A DNA stretch of 64,000 nucleotides from Rouxiella badensis (lineage in GTDB: Bacteria > Pseudomonadota > Gammaproteobacteria > Enterobacterales > Enterobacteriaceae), in the NCBI GenBank assembly GCA_026967495.1, contig CP114060.1, positions 3,100,001-3,164,000 of the forward strand, read 5' to 3'. Under the pieces are notes generated by a model. It was not told the DNA's origin. It did no database searches and worked only from the letters and a program-made list of their open reading frames with translations. How positions within the stretch are numbered: position 1 is the stretch's first letter; each line of letters begins with the position of its first letter. Of this stretch, positions 16,905-26,318 are shown piece by piece. The position numbers and the translations under genes were made by a program.

Positions 16905-17784
16905 TTCAACCACACCGCAAGCGGCGGGCGCAGATTCAAACCTGCTGATCGCGAAAGATTTGACCGTTTACGTTCCCGGTCCTCAGCCTATCGAGCTGGT
17001 GAAGTCAATTTCATTCAGCGTGGGTCAGGAACGTGTAGCGCTGGTGGGCGAGTCTGGCTCGGGCAAGTCGATGACCGCCCGGGCGCTGATGGGCCTGCTG
17101 CCAAGCCCTTGTCAGATGCAGGCCAGCCAACTGACTCTCGGTGGGCAGGATTTAACCCGCCTGAAGGAGCGTGAATGGAATCCGCTGCGCGGCAATCGCA
17201 TTGCGATGGTGATGCAGGACCCGAAACACGCGCTCAACCCTGCGCAGCCTATCGGCAAACAGGTTGAAGAACCGCTGCGCCTGCACGGGCGCTTCAGCCG
17301 CAGTGAGCGCAAGGAACAGCGCCTCGACATGCTCAACGCCGTTGGCCTGCCTAATCCAGCGCAACTCAGCAAGCTTTATCCGCATCAGCTTTCCGGCGGT
17401 ATGGGGCAGCGCGTGATGCTGGCCATTGCGCTTATCAATCGTCCGCAGTGGCTGGTGGCCGATGAACCCACCTCGGCGCTGGACTATGAAATGCGCGAGC
17501 AGGTGCTGAAACTGATTGAGCGTCTGGTTGACGAGCGCAATATGGGACTGGTGCTGATTAGCCATGATTTACAACAGGTTTCTCAGTATACCGAACAGGT
17601 GATGGTGATGTACAAAGGGCAAATTGTTGACCGTCTTGCCTCGAGCCAGCTGGCGCAGGCGACGCACCCCTATACTCATACGCTGTGGTCGTGCCGCCCG
17701 AGCAAAGCCACGCGCGGCGAAATGCTGCCGGTGTTGGACCGCGCGCTGTTGGCGCGCCTCAGCGGGGAGGAGGGCCAGCCATGA
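16894..17784 (+). CDS. Peptide ABC transporter ATP-binding protein (DppD type), system 1
   Basis: 296 residues. Start MAINSTTPQAAG at 16894 overlaps the permease end. Walker A is GESGSGKS, the Q-loop VMQDPKHALNP, the ABC signature LSGGMGQR, Walker B WLVADEPTSALD, and the switch histidine lies in LISHDLQQV. The C-terminal THPYTHTLWSCRPS is the oligopeptide-transporter extension. It powers the permease pair with the ATPase encoded next, whose ATG overlaps this stop (ATGA at 17781-17784). Confidence 0.88.
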   Translation: MAINSTTPQAAGADSNLLIAKDLTVYVPGPQPIELVKSISFSVGQERVALVGESGSGKSMTARALMGLLPSPCQMQASQLTLGGQDLTRLKEREWNPLRGNRIAMVMQDPKHALNPAQPIGKQVEEPLRLHGRFSRSERKEQRLDMLNAVGLPNPAQLSKLYPHQLSGGMGQRVMLAIALINRPQWLVADEPTSALDYEMREQVLKLIERLVDERNMGLVLISHDLQQVSQYTEQVMVMYKGQIVDRLASSQLAQATHPYTHTLWSCRPSKATRGEMLPVLDRALLARLSGEEGQP

Positions 17785-18462
17785 GCAGAGAAATTATTGC
17801 CCAACTGCATCAACTCAGCGTTTCTCACCGTCAAGGTTATGACGTGCGTACGGTGGTTCATGACGTCGACCTGACCATCAATCAGGGAGAGTGTTTCGGG
17901 TTGGTCGGACCGTCTGGCTGCGGGAAATCCTCGCTGCTGTGGGTGCTTGCCGGGCTAAATACGCAGTGGACGGGCGACATGACGCTGCTCGGCCACCGCC
18001 TGACGCCGGGCAAACCGTTTACCGGCGTATTGCGTCGCGAGGTACAGATGGTGTTTCAGGACCCGTATGCTTCGCTGCATCCCAAGCACAAACTTTTACG
18101 CACGCTGAGTGAGCCGCTAAAACTGCTGAAAGAGCAGGATATTGAGCAAAAAGTGGCGGAAGGTTTCCGCCTGGTGGGGCTGGATCCGGCGTTAATTCAT
18201 CGTTATCCGCACCAGCTCTCCGGCGGTCAGCGCCAGCGTGTGGCCATTGTTCGTGCGCTGTTGCTCAAGCCAAAACTGCTGTTGCTCGATGAGTCCCACC
18301 TCGGCGCTGGACATGTCGGTGCAGGCAGAAATCCTCAATCTGCTTAATGAACTGAAGGCGGCCGGGAATTTAACGATGATTCTGGTAAGCCATGATGCCG
18401 ACGTTATTGACCACATGTGCGATCGCCATGTGACGATGGCGAAGGGAATTGTGCTGGGATAA
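17781..18462 (+). pseudogene. Peptide ABC transporter ATP-binding protein (DppF type), system 1; frameshifted
   Basis: Second ATPase of the operon, about 226 residues when repaired, shorter than the usual 260-330. Walker A GPSGCGKSS, Q-loop VFQDPYASLHP and signature LSGGQRQR are intact. At Walker B the frame breaks: LLLLDES-HLG should read LLLLDEPTSALD, repaired by removing one base near 18292 (GATGAGTCCCACC). The tail MSVQAEILNLLNELK, then LVSHDADVIDHMCDR to 18462, lies in the new frame. The C-terminal extension typical of DppF is missing. An inserted base in the assembly is as likely as a real mutation. Confidence 0.75.
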
Positions 18463-18606
18463 TGGCTGAGACTGACACGGGGCGTTGCTTTATTCTCAAT
18501 GGCTATATTGTTGTGCAACGGCGTCACTTTTAGTGCAAAAAATCATCACCCCCGATTGCATCAAGGCTAACTTATTGATTGTCTGAGTAATCGCGGGGCT
18601 GAAAAT

Positions 18607-18624
18607 CTTGGCATATAAGCTGCA
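18607..18624 (+). promoter_or_regulatory. Possible sigma-54 (-24/-12) promoter
   Basis: CTTGGCATATAAGCTGCA matches the -24/-12 consensus: TTGGCA, then exactly 10 bases between GG (18610-18611) and GC (18622-18623), and CTGCA for TTGCA. The predicted start is about 18635. There is no protein start close downstream on this strand; instead a structured segment ends in a strong terminator, so it may drive a small RNA. I did not identify an activator site. Confidence 0.45.
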
Positions 18625-18634
18625 TTGACCTTGG

Positions 18635-18728
18635 GTATAAACCGCGCCAACGGCGGCCCGGTTCAAGTTTGTGAATAAAAGGCGTCCGTTAGCGTTCAGG
18701 GAACTGAGCGCTAACAGGACGCTTTTTT
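18635..18728 (+). ncRNA. Candidate small RNA of about 94 nt
   Basis: Starts where the possible sigma-54 promoter would initiate. It holds a hairpin at 18640-18663 (AACCG with CGGTT outside, CGCC with GGCG inside), a single-stranded AAGTTTGTGAATAAAA, and a terminator hairpin with a T tract. Nothing protein-coding fits. I do not recognise it as a known family. It could also be just the trailer and terminator of the upstream ATPase transcript. Confidence 0.35.
18682..18728 (+). terminator. Strong Rho-independent terminator
   Basis: GCGTCC-G-TTAGCG (18682-18694) pairs with CGCTAA-CA-GGACGC (18709-18722), with further CAG/CTG pairing in the loop, followed by six T (18723-18728). It ends either the peptide transporter operon, whose last stop is 220 bases upstream, or the candidate small RNA. 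Confidence 0.8.
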
Positions 18729-18888
18729 ATTGCCTAAACAGGTAATGAGGAGGGGCAGTAACGAAAACGCTTATAACAAGAATTTTCACATCTCTTTGCA
18801 ATTAAAAAGCTTTCCTGAACTGAGAGAAAGCACCGCTTTGCTATCCTTACTGTTCTTGTGTCTTTTTTATCAAGCAAGGATGTCAAAC

Positions 18889-19458
18889 ATGGCTAAATCG
18901 ATTTCGTTCTATAAAACGGTGGCAGGGCTGGCACTCTGTGCATGGACGTCTATGGCTAGCGCAGCGCCTGCACCAATGTTTACGCTGAGTTCGCCTGCTT
19001 TTACCGATAATGGCGTATTGGCAAAGCAGTTTGCCGGCAACATCAAGGCTAATCCCGCCTGTATCGGCGACAATTTCTCTCCTGCCTTCAGCTGGCAGAA
19101 CGCACCTAAGGGGACCCAAAGCTTCACGCTGACGATTCGCGACGTCGACGCCAATCACGGTCTTGGGGTCAATCATCTGGTGACTTACGGTATTCCGGCC
19201 ACCGCAACCGGCTTTGCTCAGGATGCGTTAAGCGAGGGTAAAGGCTTCGTCGGCGGGAGGAATACCATGGGACACGGCTACTATAATGGGCCTTGTCCAC
19301 CGGTCGGCACCGGTTCGCATCACTATATCGTGCAGCTGATTGCCACGGATTTAGCGCCGAACGCGCTGCCGAAAGGCTTAACCTATGACCAGCTGTTCGA
19401 GCGGCTTAAAGGGCATGCCATCGACAATGCCACGCTGGTGGCTCGTTTCGGTGAGTAA
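18889..19458 (+). CDS. YbhB/YbcL-family (PEBP-like) exported protein
   Basis: 189 residues with a Sec signal peptide (MAKSISFYKTVAGLALCAWT, cleavage near ASA-APAP), so periplasmic. The mature part has the bacterial PEBP/RKIP fold signature: FSPAFSWQNAPKGTQSF, then IRDVDA, and GYYNGPCPPVGTGSHHYIVQLIATD. Family members bind small anionic or phospho-ligands; E. coli YbcL has a host-interaction role, but function here is open. Start 18889 is chosen because AAGGA lies 8 bases upstream and the signal peptide begins there; an ATG at 18880 is in frame. It is transcribed alone, convergent with the cytochrome gene. Confidence 0.85.
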   Translation: MAKSISFYKTVAGLALCAWTSMASAAPAPMFTLSSPAFTDNGVLAKQFAGNIKANPACIGDNFSPAFSWQNAPKGTQSFTLTIRDVDANHGLGVNHLVTYGIPATATGFAQDALSEGKGFVGGRNTMGHGYYNGPCPPVGTGSHHYIVQLIATDLAPNALPKGLTYDQLFERLKGHAIDNATLVARFGE

Positions 19459-19480
19459 CGGCCGCCTGTGGAGAATAAAA

Positions 19481-19505
19481 AAGGCCGAACACTGTTCGGC
19501 CTTTT
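19481..19505. terminator. Bidirectional terminator between convergent genes
   Basis: AAGGCCGAAC (19481-19490) pairs with GTTCGGCCTT (19494-19503) with a three-base loop. A-rich sequence lies before it and TTTT at its end, so it can act on both strands. Confidence 0.8.
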
Positions 19506-19554
19506 GTCGGGTTCTCAAAGAGTTCTCAGGGATATAGCCTGATTTTTTCCTGAA

Positions 19555-20877
19555 TTATTTCTGAGTACCGTCTTCAATCTTCGGTGGATAGGTCAGGTCT
19601 GCCGCTTTGCGCATTTTCGCCACTTCTTTCGCCGTGACGGTGGCACCTGCCGGATTACCGAACTGGTTGCTGACGTAGTTGCTGATTTGTGCAATCTGTT
19701 CGTCGTTCAGCTGGTTGGCAAATGAAGGCATCATGACTTCACCCTGGTCCATGTGGCGCTGAACGCCGCCGAGGATCACGGAAACCATGTTGCGGCTGTC
19801 TGCTGCACCGGTGCTGGTGTGGTTAAACAGCGACGGATAAGCGTGGAAGCCCTTACCGATACCGCCACCTGATTGGCCGTGACAGGCCGCACAGTTGCTG
19901 TTGAACAGCGCTGACGCGGTTTTGTCAAACGGAACCGCGTTAGCACGGTCAGCGAACACGTCGGTTGCCGGTTTGCCGAACGAATCACGCGGCTGAGTCT
20001 GTTTGTCATCTGCAATCGCCGGAACGGAGCGAATGTAGGTGGCAATTGCGTTCAGGTCGCCGTCGGTCAGGTGCTGCAGGCTGTGTTCAATTGCCTCAGC
20101 CATTGCGCCAGAAGCCGAGGCTTTGCCTGCTACATCACCGGTCTTCAGGTAAGTGACCAGATCTTGCTGCGACCAGTTACCGATACCTGCATTTTTGTCT
20201 GGCGTGATGTTGAACGCGACCCATGACCCCAGATCACCGCCTGAGAAGGCTTTGCTGTTGTCCATGCCCATGGTCAGGTTACGTGGCGTGTGGCAAGTGC
20301 CGCAGTGCTCCATCGCATCGACCAGATAACGGCCACGGTTCCAGTCATCGCTCTTGGTCGGATCGTTCTTCAGCTCGCCCTTATCAAAGTTGAACCATTT
20401 CCAGAACGTCATGCCCCAGCGCTGGTTGAACGGGAAGGAGAGGTCAGTCTTGGCCGGTGCCGCATGAACGCCCGGTAAGGACATCAAATAGGCCTTGATT
20501 GCCAACACGTCATCACGTTTCATCTTGGTGAATGAGTCGTAAGGCATCGCCGGATACAGCTGCTGTCCGTCTTTACCCACGCCGTCACGCACCGCACGTA
20601 CAAACTCGTCGTCGGTCCAGTTGCCGATACCAAACTGCTTATCGGAGGAGATGTTAGTGCCATAAATCACACCAAACGGCGATGCCAGCGGATAACCGCC
20701 GCCAAACTGTTGGTTCTTAGCCGCATTCGGTGCCGTGTGACAGGCGGTACAGTCTGCCGCGGTTGCCAGATAGGCACCGCGTTTAATCATGTCTGCCGAG
20801 CTTGACGCATCGTCTGCAAAAGCGCTGGTCGCGGCCGCCAGAGGCAATAATGCCGCCAGCAAATATTTCATTTTCAT
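19555..20877 (-). CDS. Triple-haem cytochrome c subunit of a membrane sugar/alcohol dehydrogenase
   Basis: 440 residues from the ATG at 20877, chosen because GAGGA lies 7 bases upstream; the frame is open to a GTG at 20883. Sec signal peptide MKMKYLLAALLPLAAATSAF. Three CxxCH haem sites: CTACH (43-47), CGTCH (192-196) and CAACH (329-333), matching the cytochrome subunits of gluconate 2-dehydrogenase and related quinoprotein/flavoprotein dehydrogenases. It passes electrons from the flavoprotein encoded upstream to ubiquinone at the outer face of the inner membrane. It is the last gene of the cluster 23556-19555. Confidence 0.9.
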   Translation of the reverse strand: MKMKYLLAALLPLAAATSAFADDASSSADMIKRGAYLATAADCTACHTAPNAAKNQQFGGGYPLASPFGVIYGTNISSDKQFGIGNWTDDEFVRAVRDGVGKDGQQLYPAMPYDSFTKMKRDDVLAIKAYLMSLPGVHAAPAKTDLSFPFNQRWGMTFWKWFNFDKGELKNDPTKSDDWNRGRYLVDAMEHCGTCHTPRNLTMGMDNSKAFSGGDLGSWVAFNITPDKNAGIGNWSQQDLVTYLKTGDVAGKASASGAMAEAIEHSLQHLTDGDLNAIATYIRSVPAIADDKQTQPRDSFGKPATDVFADRANAVPFDKTASALFNSNCAACHGQSGGGIGKGFHAYPSLFNHTSTGAADSRNMVSVILGGVQRHMDQGEVMMPSFANQLNDEQIAQISNYVSNQFGNPAGATVTAKEVAKMRKAADLTYPPKIEDGTQK

Positions 20878-20931
20878 TTCCACATCCTCATACGATACCC
20901 CTCGGTGGGCTACCGCAGTCCCTTAGAAGAA

Positions 20932-22537
20932 TCAGGCCAGGCTTTTCAGCACCGAGTCAGCCATGCGAAGCGCCAGCGCCGTACCGGTTAACGTCGAGTT
21001 AACGGTTGAGGCAGAAGGCATGATGCCGGTACCGGCGATAAACAGGTTCGGGTGATCATGCGTGCGGCAGTTTCCGTCAACCACCGAATCTTTAGGGTCG
21101 CTGCCCATAATCATCGTGCCAGTGATGTGCTGGTTGTTGTTGTAAACGCCACGTTTGCTGTAAACCACTTCGGTTCCGCCCATCGCTTCGGCAATCTTCT
21201 TGAAGTCAATCATCGACTGGTCATAGCCTTTGTTGACGTACTCAGGGAACTTGTAATACACCTCGAGACGTGGAATGCCCCATTCGTCTTTCTCGGTTTT
21301 GCTCGGCACAACGCGGTTTTCCGGCTCTGGCAGCATCTCCAGCAGGCAGTTCAGCAGCACGTAACGCGGTGCCTGATAGGCCAGCTTGTCGTTCAGCGCC
21401 TTGCCATAGTAACCCTGTTTCACCAGACGTTCGGTCAGCGTACGCACCGGTGAGGTGTTTGCCAGGTCGACGCGCAGCGCAGAGCGCTCACCGCGCCAAT
21501 CGCCGTCACGCAGGTTGTTGATACTGCCCGGGCGCATTGGGCCACGGCCAAACCATACCGGCTCGTCGGCAAGGAACTCGACCGACGTGCCCGGGTGGTC
21601 CATCAGGTTACGACCCACCATGCCGGAGCTGTTGGCGATACCGTTTGGATATTTCTCGCTGGTGGAGATAAGCAGCAGTTTTGGACTTTCCAAACCGTTG
21701 GCGGTCAGAACGAAACGCTTGCCGGTGACCTTGTGGGTCTGTTTCTCTTTATCCAGATAATGGATAGCCACGATGTTGCCGCTGTCGTCAGCCTCAATTT
21801 TGTACACCACCGCGTTGGCGATGATGCGCACACCGGCCTCTACCGCTTTGCGCGCAGAGATACCGCCGTGATACTGGGCATCGATAGGGCAGACGGGCAT
21901 GCAGTTGTTGTTACCGCAGCAGGCCGGGCGACCGTCGTAAGGAATACTGTTACGCGCCTGAGGACCGATACCGACCACGTAGCCCAATGAGGCAACGCGC
22001 TCTTTAATGCGCTCAAAACCGTATGACAGCGGGATACCCGGCAGCGGATAAGGCTGTGAACGCGGTGAGTTCCAGGTCATCGTCGCCGGAGACACCCATC
22101 TGGATCTCGGCTTCCATGTAGTAAGGTTCAAGATCTTCGTAGCCGATGGGCCAGTCGCGACCGACGCCATAAAGGGTCTTGATTTTCATGTCGTTAGGCA
22201 GCAGGCGGAAGGCCTGACCCGCCCAGTGCCAGGTGGTGCCGCCGACGCCGCGCAGATACTGCGCCGCATACACGTCCGGACCTTTCTGGATAAGGTAGTT
22301 GTTATCTTTTGGCTGGAACTTAGGCTGTGGCGCCCAAGGTTTTGCCGGATACGGTTCGGTGAAGTCACCCTTAAGCGGAGACTGGCGGAACAGCTCTACC
22401 GCTTCATCACGCTTGAAGAAAGGACCTGAATCCAGCATCAGCACGGAGACACCAGCCTTGGCCATTTTCTCTGCGGCCAGTGAACCGGCAATACCGGCTC
22501 CGATGACGATAACGTCAGCGTTCAATGAATCAGCCAT
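20932..22537 (-). pseudogene. GMC-type flavoprotein subunit of gluconate 2-dehydrogenase-like complex; frameshifted
   Basis: About 534 residues when repaired. The N-terminus has the FAD-binding DVIVIGAGIAGSLAAEKMAKAG and GVGGTTWHWAG. The C-terminal part has CPIDAQY with a nearby cysteine-rich CCGNNNCMPVCP, and the GMC end block HPNLFIAGTGIMPSASTVNS. The frame breaks near 22075: SGDDDLELTAF should continue as NSPRSQPYPLPG, repaired by removing one G from TGGAAC on the coding strand. It is the catalytic subunit oxidising an aldonic acid (gluconate or 2-ketogluconate by family). It overlaps the small-subunit gene by 8 bases. Confidence 0.82.
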
Positions 22538-23069
22538 GGGTTGGCGCCTCGCTGTCAGGTTTGTGGATCCAGAAGTTCGGTTCGCCTACCGCGTAACTTG
22601 GGGGTAATAAGCTGTCTTTCACTAGTTCGTAACTCACAATATTTTCAAAACCGATACATACCTGGCTGCCCGGTTGACCGACCACGCCCAGATACCAGCC
22701 GTTGACCAGCTGCTGATAAAGTTGACCTAACGCCGCAGGCTGCTGCGCCAGAAGCTGATGCAGCGGGTCGCCTACCACGTCGCTGTGGGCGCTGAGCAGG
22801 GTCGCCAGCGCGTCGAGCTGAGCGTCTAGCTCGGCGTGATGCAACCAGCTGTAAAGCGCCTGACCCAGATGAGATTCGAGGTTGTCGACGGCCGTCAGCT
22901 TTTTGGAAAGCTGCATAAAGTTGTCTGGCATCGTAATGGCTGATGCCAGAGGTGGCGCGGCGTGCGCCAGAGTCCCGAACACACTGCTGCCCAGCAACTG
23001 GCTGCCGAGACCGACCGCAACAACGCTGGCAGTGCCGAAGACCATTCGGCGGCGTGAAAGATTGATCAT
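22530..23069 (-). CDS. Gluconate 2-dehydrogenase subunit 3 family protein (small subunit)
   Basis: 179 residues. The N-terminus NLSRRRMVFGTASVVAVGLG looks like a twin-arginine export signal, as in the gamma subunits of these complexes, which co-export the flavoprotein. The rest is helical (MQLSKKLTAVDNLESHLGQ, then QLYQQLVNGWYLGVVG and PSYAVGEPNFWIHKPD), matching the subunit-3 family. Order small subunit, flavoprotein, cytochrome c is the family's standard operon. Confidence 0.85.
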   Translation of the reverse strand: MINLSRRRMVFGTASVVAVGLGSQLLGSSVFGTLAHAAPPLASAITMPDNFMQLSKKLTAVDNLESHLGQALYSWLHHAELDAQLDALATLLSAHSDVVGDPLHQLLAQQPAALGQLYQQLVNGWYLGVVGQPGSQVCIGFENIVSYELVKDSLLPPSYAVGEPNFWIHKPDSEAPTHG

Positions 23070-23088
23070 GATTGTCTTCCGTTAGAGG

Positions 23089-23556
23089 TTATTTCAAAAC
23101 GCTTGCGGCGGTTTCTGACGCCTGATTGTCAATATCCTGTTTTGGGGTACTCACGCCGACGGCTCCGACAACTTCACCAGACAGCGTCAGGGGGTAGCCG
23201 CCGCCGAGTGGAACGGCGTGCGGGATAGCCAGCACTGTCGTTTCGCCACCCTGCAGACGTTGCATAAATTTCAATGAAGGAGCGTGGTAGAGCGCCGAGG
23301 TGCGCGCTTTACCGATAGCGGCGTCTACGCAGCCAGCCGGAGAGTTATCCAGACGCTCAAACGCCAGCAGCTTGCCGTCGGCGTCAACCACCGCCACACA
23401 GCCGGTGCTGTGCTGTTGACCGATCGTCGCTTTAACGCTGCTAATCACCTGGCGCGCCTGCGCATTGTCGAGTTCAGGATGCACGGCGGCCAGAGCAGAA
23501 GTGGCCGTAAACATCAGGCCAGCGGTGCAAAATACAGAGAGAAGACTAGGTTTCAT
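23089..23556 (-). CDS. GlcG/HbpS-family protein, exported
   Basis: 155 residues from the ATG at 23556, with GGA upstream at good distance; an in-frame codon at 23586 has no ribosome site. Signal peptide MKPSLLSVFCTAGLMFTATS, then the DUF336 fold: VDADGKLLAFERLDNSPAGC, then IGKARTSALYHAPS and the glycine-rich AVPLGGGYPLTLSGEVVGAVGVS. Family members bind haem or small ligands, and secreted forms occur beside oxidoreductases. It lies 19 bases upstream of the dehydrogenase genes on the same strand, so it is probably first in the operon. Its role in the complex is unknown. Confidence 0.82.
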   Translation of the reverse strand: MKPSLLSVFCTAGLMFTATSALAAVHPELDNAQARQVISSVKATIGQQHSTGCVAVVDADGKLLAFERLDNSPAGCVDAAIGKARTSALYHAPSLKFMQRLQGGETTVLAIPHAVPLGGGYPLTLSGEVVGAVGVSTPKQDIDNQASETAASVLK

Positions 23557-24045
23557 GATCGGTTCCAGTTTTAAAAAAATGAGCAAATGTAAAAAGGTAT
23601 CGAAGCAAAGGGTTCACAAAACCCTAATTGTGACTGAGTTATTTTTAAATGTTTCGTGGATGTTAATTCACTTCTTTTCGTGGGTGAATAGATCGTTTCG
23701 CTGCGAAATTAATTATTTGTCACTGTTTTTCCACTAAAAACCCTAAAAATGGCCCGCAAAGCCTTGTGGGCATTGGGCTTATACATTTTGTGCTATTGCG
23801 AACCGTTTGATACGTTATCAGGTGGCGGGATCTAAAAATGTGAACTAAAAGACATTTTTTGTATGGGGTTTTAGTAAAGAGGCAGGGGATTGATACGGAT
23901 AAAAAACTCAAAACTGTGATCGCCGTCACCCCTTAAAGCATGAGGCCTTCAGGCGATTTAGGCATCAGCAAGAGGGGATTGAAAATCTTCAACAAGAGAC
24001 ATTTTGACATCCTTTTTAAGCGCAATCCTTTTTGTTACCAAACTG
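23557..24045. other. Intergenic region, no gene seen
   Basis: 489 bases between two genes on the minus strand. It should contain the promoter of the dehydrogenase operon. Short open frames here have no ribosome sites or recognisable products, and I see no clear hairpin or operator. Confidence 0.5.
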
Positions 24046-25180
24046 TTACTTATTTAACCTTGTATTAAAATCCGCCAGCAGGGTCTGGTAAATGTCTACG
24101 CTCTCGAGCAAACGCTCCACCTTGCAATATTCATCGGTCTGATGCGCCATCGCCGGTTCGCCGGTACTCAGAATGACGCAGGGCGGATTGCCGAGCGCGG
24201 CCAGCAGTACCGAGGCATCGGTAAAATAAGGCACAATACGCGGCGTAATGGGCACCAGAATGCCAGGGCTGGCACAGCGCAATGGTGCTCTGGATCCACG
24301 GATGCAGGCCGTCGGTGAGCACGGCAGGCAAGTCGATAAGCGGAGTTATTGTGACAGCGTCACTAAGGTGACGTTGTAACCTTTCGGTGAGGTAGTGGTG
24401 GTCAATGGTAGGGTCGGTACGTAGGTCAACGTCAAAGCTGGCGCGGTCTGGCACGGAGTTTATATTTAACCCACCGCGGATAACGCCGACGTTTAGCGTC
24501 GGTTTTTTCATCAGCGGATGCGGCGAGCCCGGTTCGAAGCCGCGTATTTTACCGACGGCATCCATCGCCAGATAAATCGCGTTGATGCCCAACTCGGGCA
24601 TTGCGCCGTGCGCCGTTTTGCCGTGTGTTTCGCAGCGCAGCCACAAGGCACCTTTATGGCCGATGACCGGGTAATTGGCCGTCGATTCGCCGACGATCAC
24701 CGCGGCGGGCTGCGGAAGCCTGATGTCTGGTGAGTCGATAAGCGCGCGTGCGCCATCGCAGCCGGTTTCCTCACCGCCGGTGAGCAGCAACACCACGCCC
24801 GCCTGGAGGTTATCTCGCTGTGCAAGACAGGCGACAATAAACGCCGCAATCGCCGCCTTCATATCGCTGCTGCCGCGGCCATAGAGTTTTCCATCAACGA
24901 TATCACCGCCGAAAGGACTCTGCTGCCATGCGGCATTGCCCAGCGGCACGGTATCAAGATGACCGGAAAAAGCCAGCGGAGGCGTTTTATCCTTAGCGTT
25001 TAAATGGGCAATCAGGTTCATTCTGCTCTCGCCAAAGGCGTGAGTTGCTACTTCAAAGCCATGCTGTCGCAGGTACTCCGCGAGCCATAGCATACATTCC
25101 TGCTCGTTGCCGGGCGGGTTGATGGTGTCGAAGGCCAGCAGTTTTTGCGTCAGTTCGATGACCGAGAGGTCCGTCTGCAT
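24046..25180 (-). pseudogene. M20 peptidase/deacylase (ArgE/DapE type); frameshifted near the C-terminus
   Basis: About 377 residues when repaired. Motifs: FSGHLDTVPLG (metal ligand His and Asp), GRGSSDMKAAIAAF, TGGEETGCDGA with the catalytic glutamate, and GESTANYPVIGHKGALWL. The frame breaks near 24270: after STIAL, reading SPGILVPITPRIVPYFTDAS to 24046 needs one base fewer. The start at 25180 has AGGA 7 bases upstream; 25198 is an in-frame alternative. Substrate is some N-acyl compound. Beside a TenA-like protein, a YlmB-like formyl-pyrimidine deformylase role is conceivable, but only by context. Confidence 0.75.
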
Positions 25181-25228
25181 ACATTTTCCTGCAATCATAA
25201 AGCGTAGGTTTCCCTGGTGTGAGCGAAC

Positions 25229-26314
25229 CTACTGTTGACTAAAAACGCGCTGTGGATTACCCATCAGCAACTGCTCGAGCTGTTCACCGGTAACGCCATG
25301 ACGGCGCAGGCGGGGAACAAAATGCTTGAGAATATAACCATAGCCGTGGCCGCCGAAGCGGGTCAGCATTGTTTTTAAAAACACGTCTTGAGAGAGTAAA
25401 ACCTGTTGGATAAAACCCTCGTCGATAAGCTCGCGAATGGCGCGCGCATTCTCCTCGTCAGAGGGGGACTGGGCGCTTTCATCGGCGTAAAAATAGTTCA
25501 TGCCAATCATATCGTATTCGAGAAATGCGCCGCGTTCGGCGAGGGTGCGCTGATAGTTTTTATCGGCAAAGCTCGGGTTCATGTGGCAAAGCACGGTGTG
25601 ATGCAGGTCCGCACCTTCTTCGGCCAGAATATCCAATACTTTATGCCCCAATCGCTCCCAGCCGGGCAGATGCACCTCGAGGGGGACACCGGTTGCCGCA
25701 TTGGCACGACCGGCCGCCCGCAGCGATTTTTGCTCATCGGCGGTAAAGGCGCTCGAGACGCCTATCTCGCCTATCAGACCGGCAATCACTTCCGGCTTGT
25801 CGTCAAACCCGCCGACGTCGTAGATTAGCAGATCGGTGAGCGTTTCCAGCGAATGGGTTTTGACATAGGCCGGGTGTGAGGGTTCGAGATAAAACCCGGT
25901 GCCCATCACAATATTCAACCCGGTCAGGCGTGAGATACGCTGTAGCGCCTTCGGGTCACGACCGATGCCGATATTGGTCGGGTCAATCACGCTTTGACCG
26001 CCCTGAGCCTTGAATTTCATCAGTTCTTCAATTGCCAGATCGACGTCAAAAAGCTGACAGTTATCGCGGCTAGCGAGCGGATTTAACGACAGTTCGCCGA
26101 GGTTCTCGATTTTAACCGGCATCTCGGCGATGTGGCGTTCGCTGCAACAGCACGGCGGTACCCACTTCCCTGAGGCATCGAGCAAAATATGTTCGTGCAT
26201 CAAGGTCACGCCCAGGTCGCAAACCGGCATCGGGCCGAGAACGGTGCTGACATAGCCGCTGGTTACGCCGAGCGGATAGGGGTTGGCATGACGGAAAAGT
26301 GAACCTGAATTCAT
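25229..26314 (-). CDS. Phosphotriesterase-family (PHP/PTE-like) amidohydrolase-fold protein
   Basis: 361 residues, a TIM-barrel metal hydrolase. Metal-site pieces: LMHEHILLDASG (HxH) at the N-terminus, LIGEIGVS, VPLEVHLPGWERLGHKVLDILAE, HMNPSFADK, and LLSQDVFLKTML with the final aspartate. Members of this family often act as lactonases or phosphodiesterases on sugar derivatives. It lies only 4 bases after the permease gene on the same strand, so it belongs to the ABC transporter operon and probably acts on the imported solute. Confidence 0.85.
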   Translation of the reverse strand: MNSGSLFRHANPYPLGVTSGYVSTVLGPMPVCDLGVTLMHEHILLDASGKWVPPCCCSERHIAEMPVKIENLGELSLNPLASRDNCQLFDVDLAIEELMKFKAQGGQSVIDPTNIGIGRDPKALQRISRLTGLNIVMGTGFYLEPSHPAYVKTHSLETLTDLLIYDVGGFDDKPEVIAGLIGEIGVSSAFTADEQKSLRAAGRANAATGVPLEVHLPGWERLGHKVLDILAEEGADLHHTVLCHMNPSFADKNYQRTLAERGAFLEYDMIGMNYFYADESAQSPSDEENARAIRELIDEGFIQQVLLSQDVFLKTMLTRFGGHGYGYILKHFVPRLRRHGVTGEQLEQLLMGNPQRVFSQQ

Positions 26315-26318
26315 AGGA

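Noticed and set aside
23720..23929. Minus-strand open frame of 69 codons in the intergenic region
   Set aside because: No start signal, no recognisable domain, and low-complexity AT-rich sequence.
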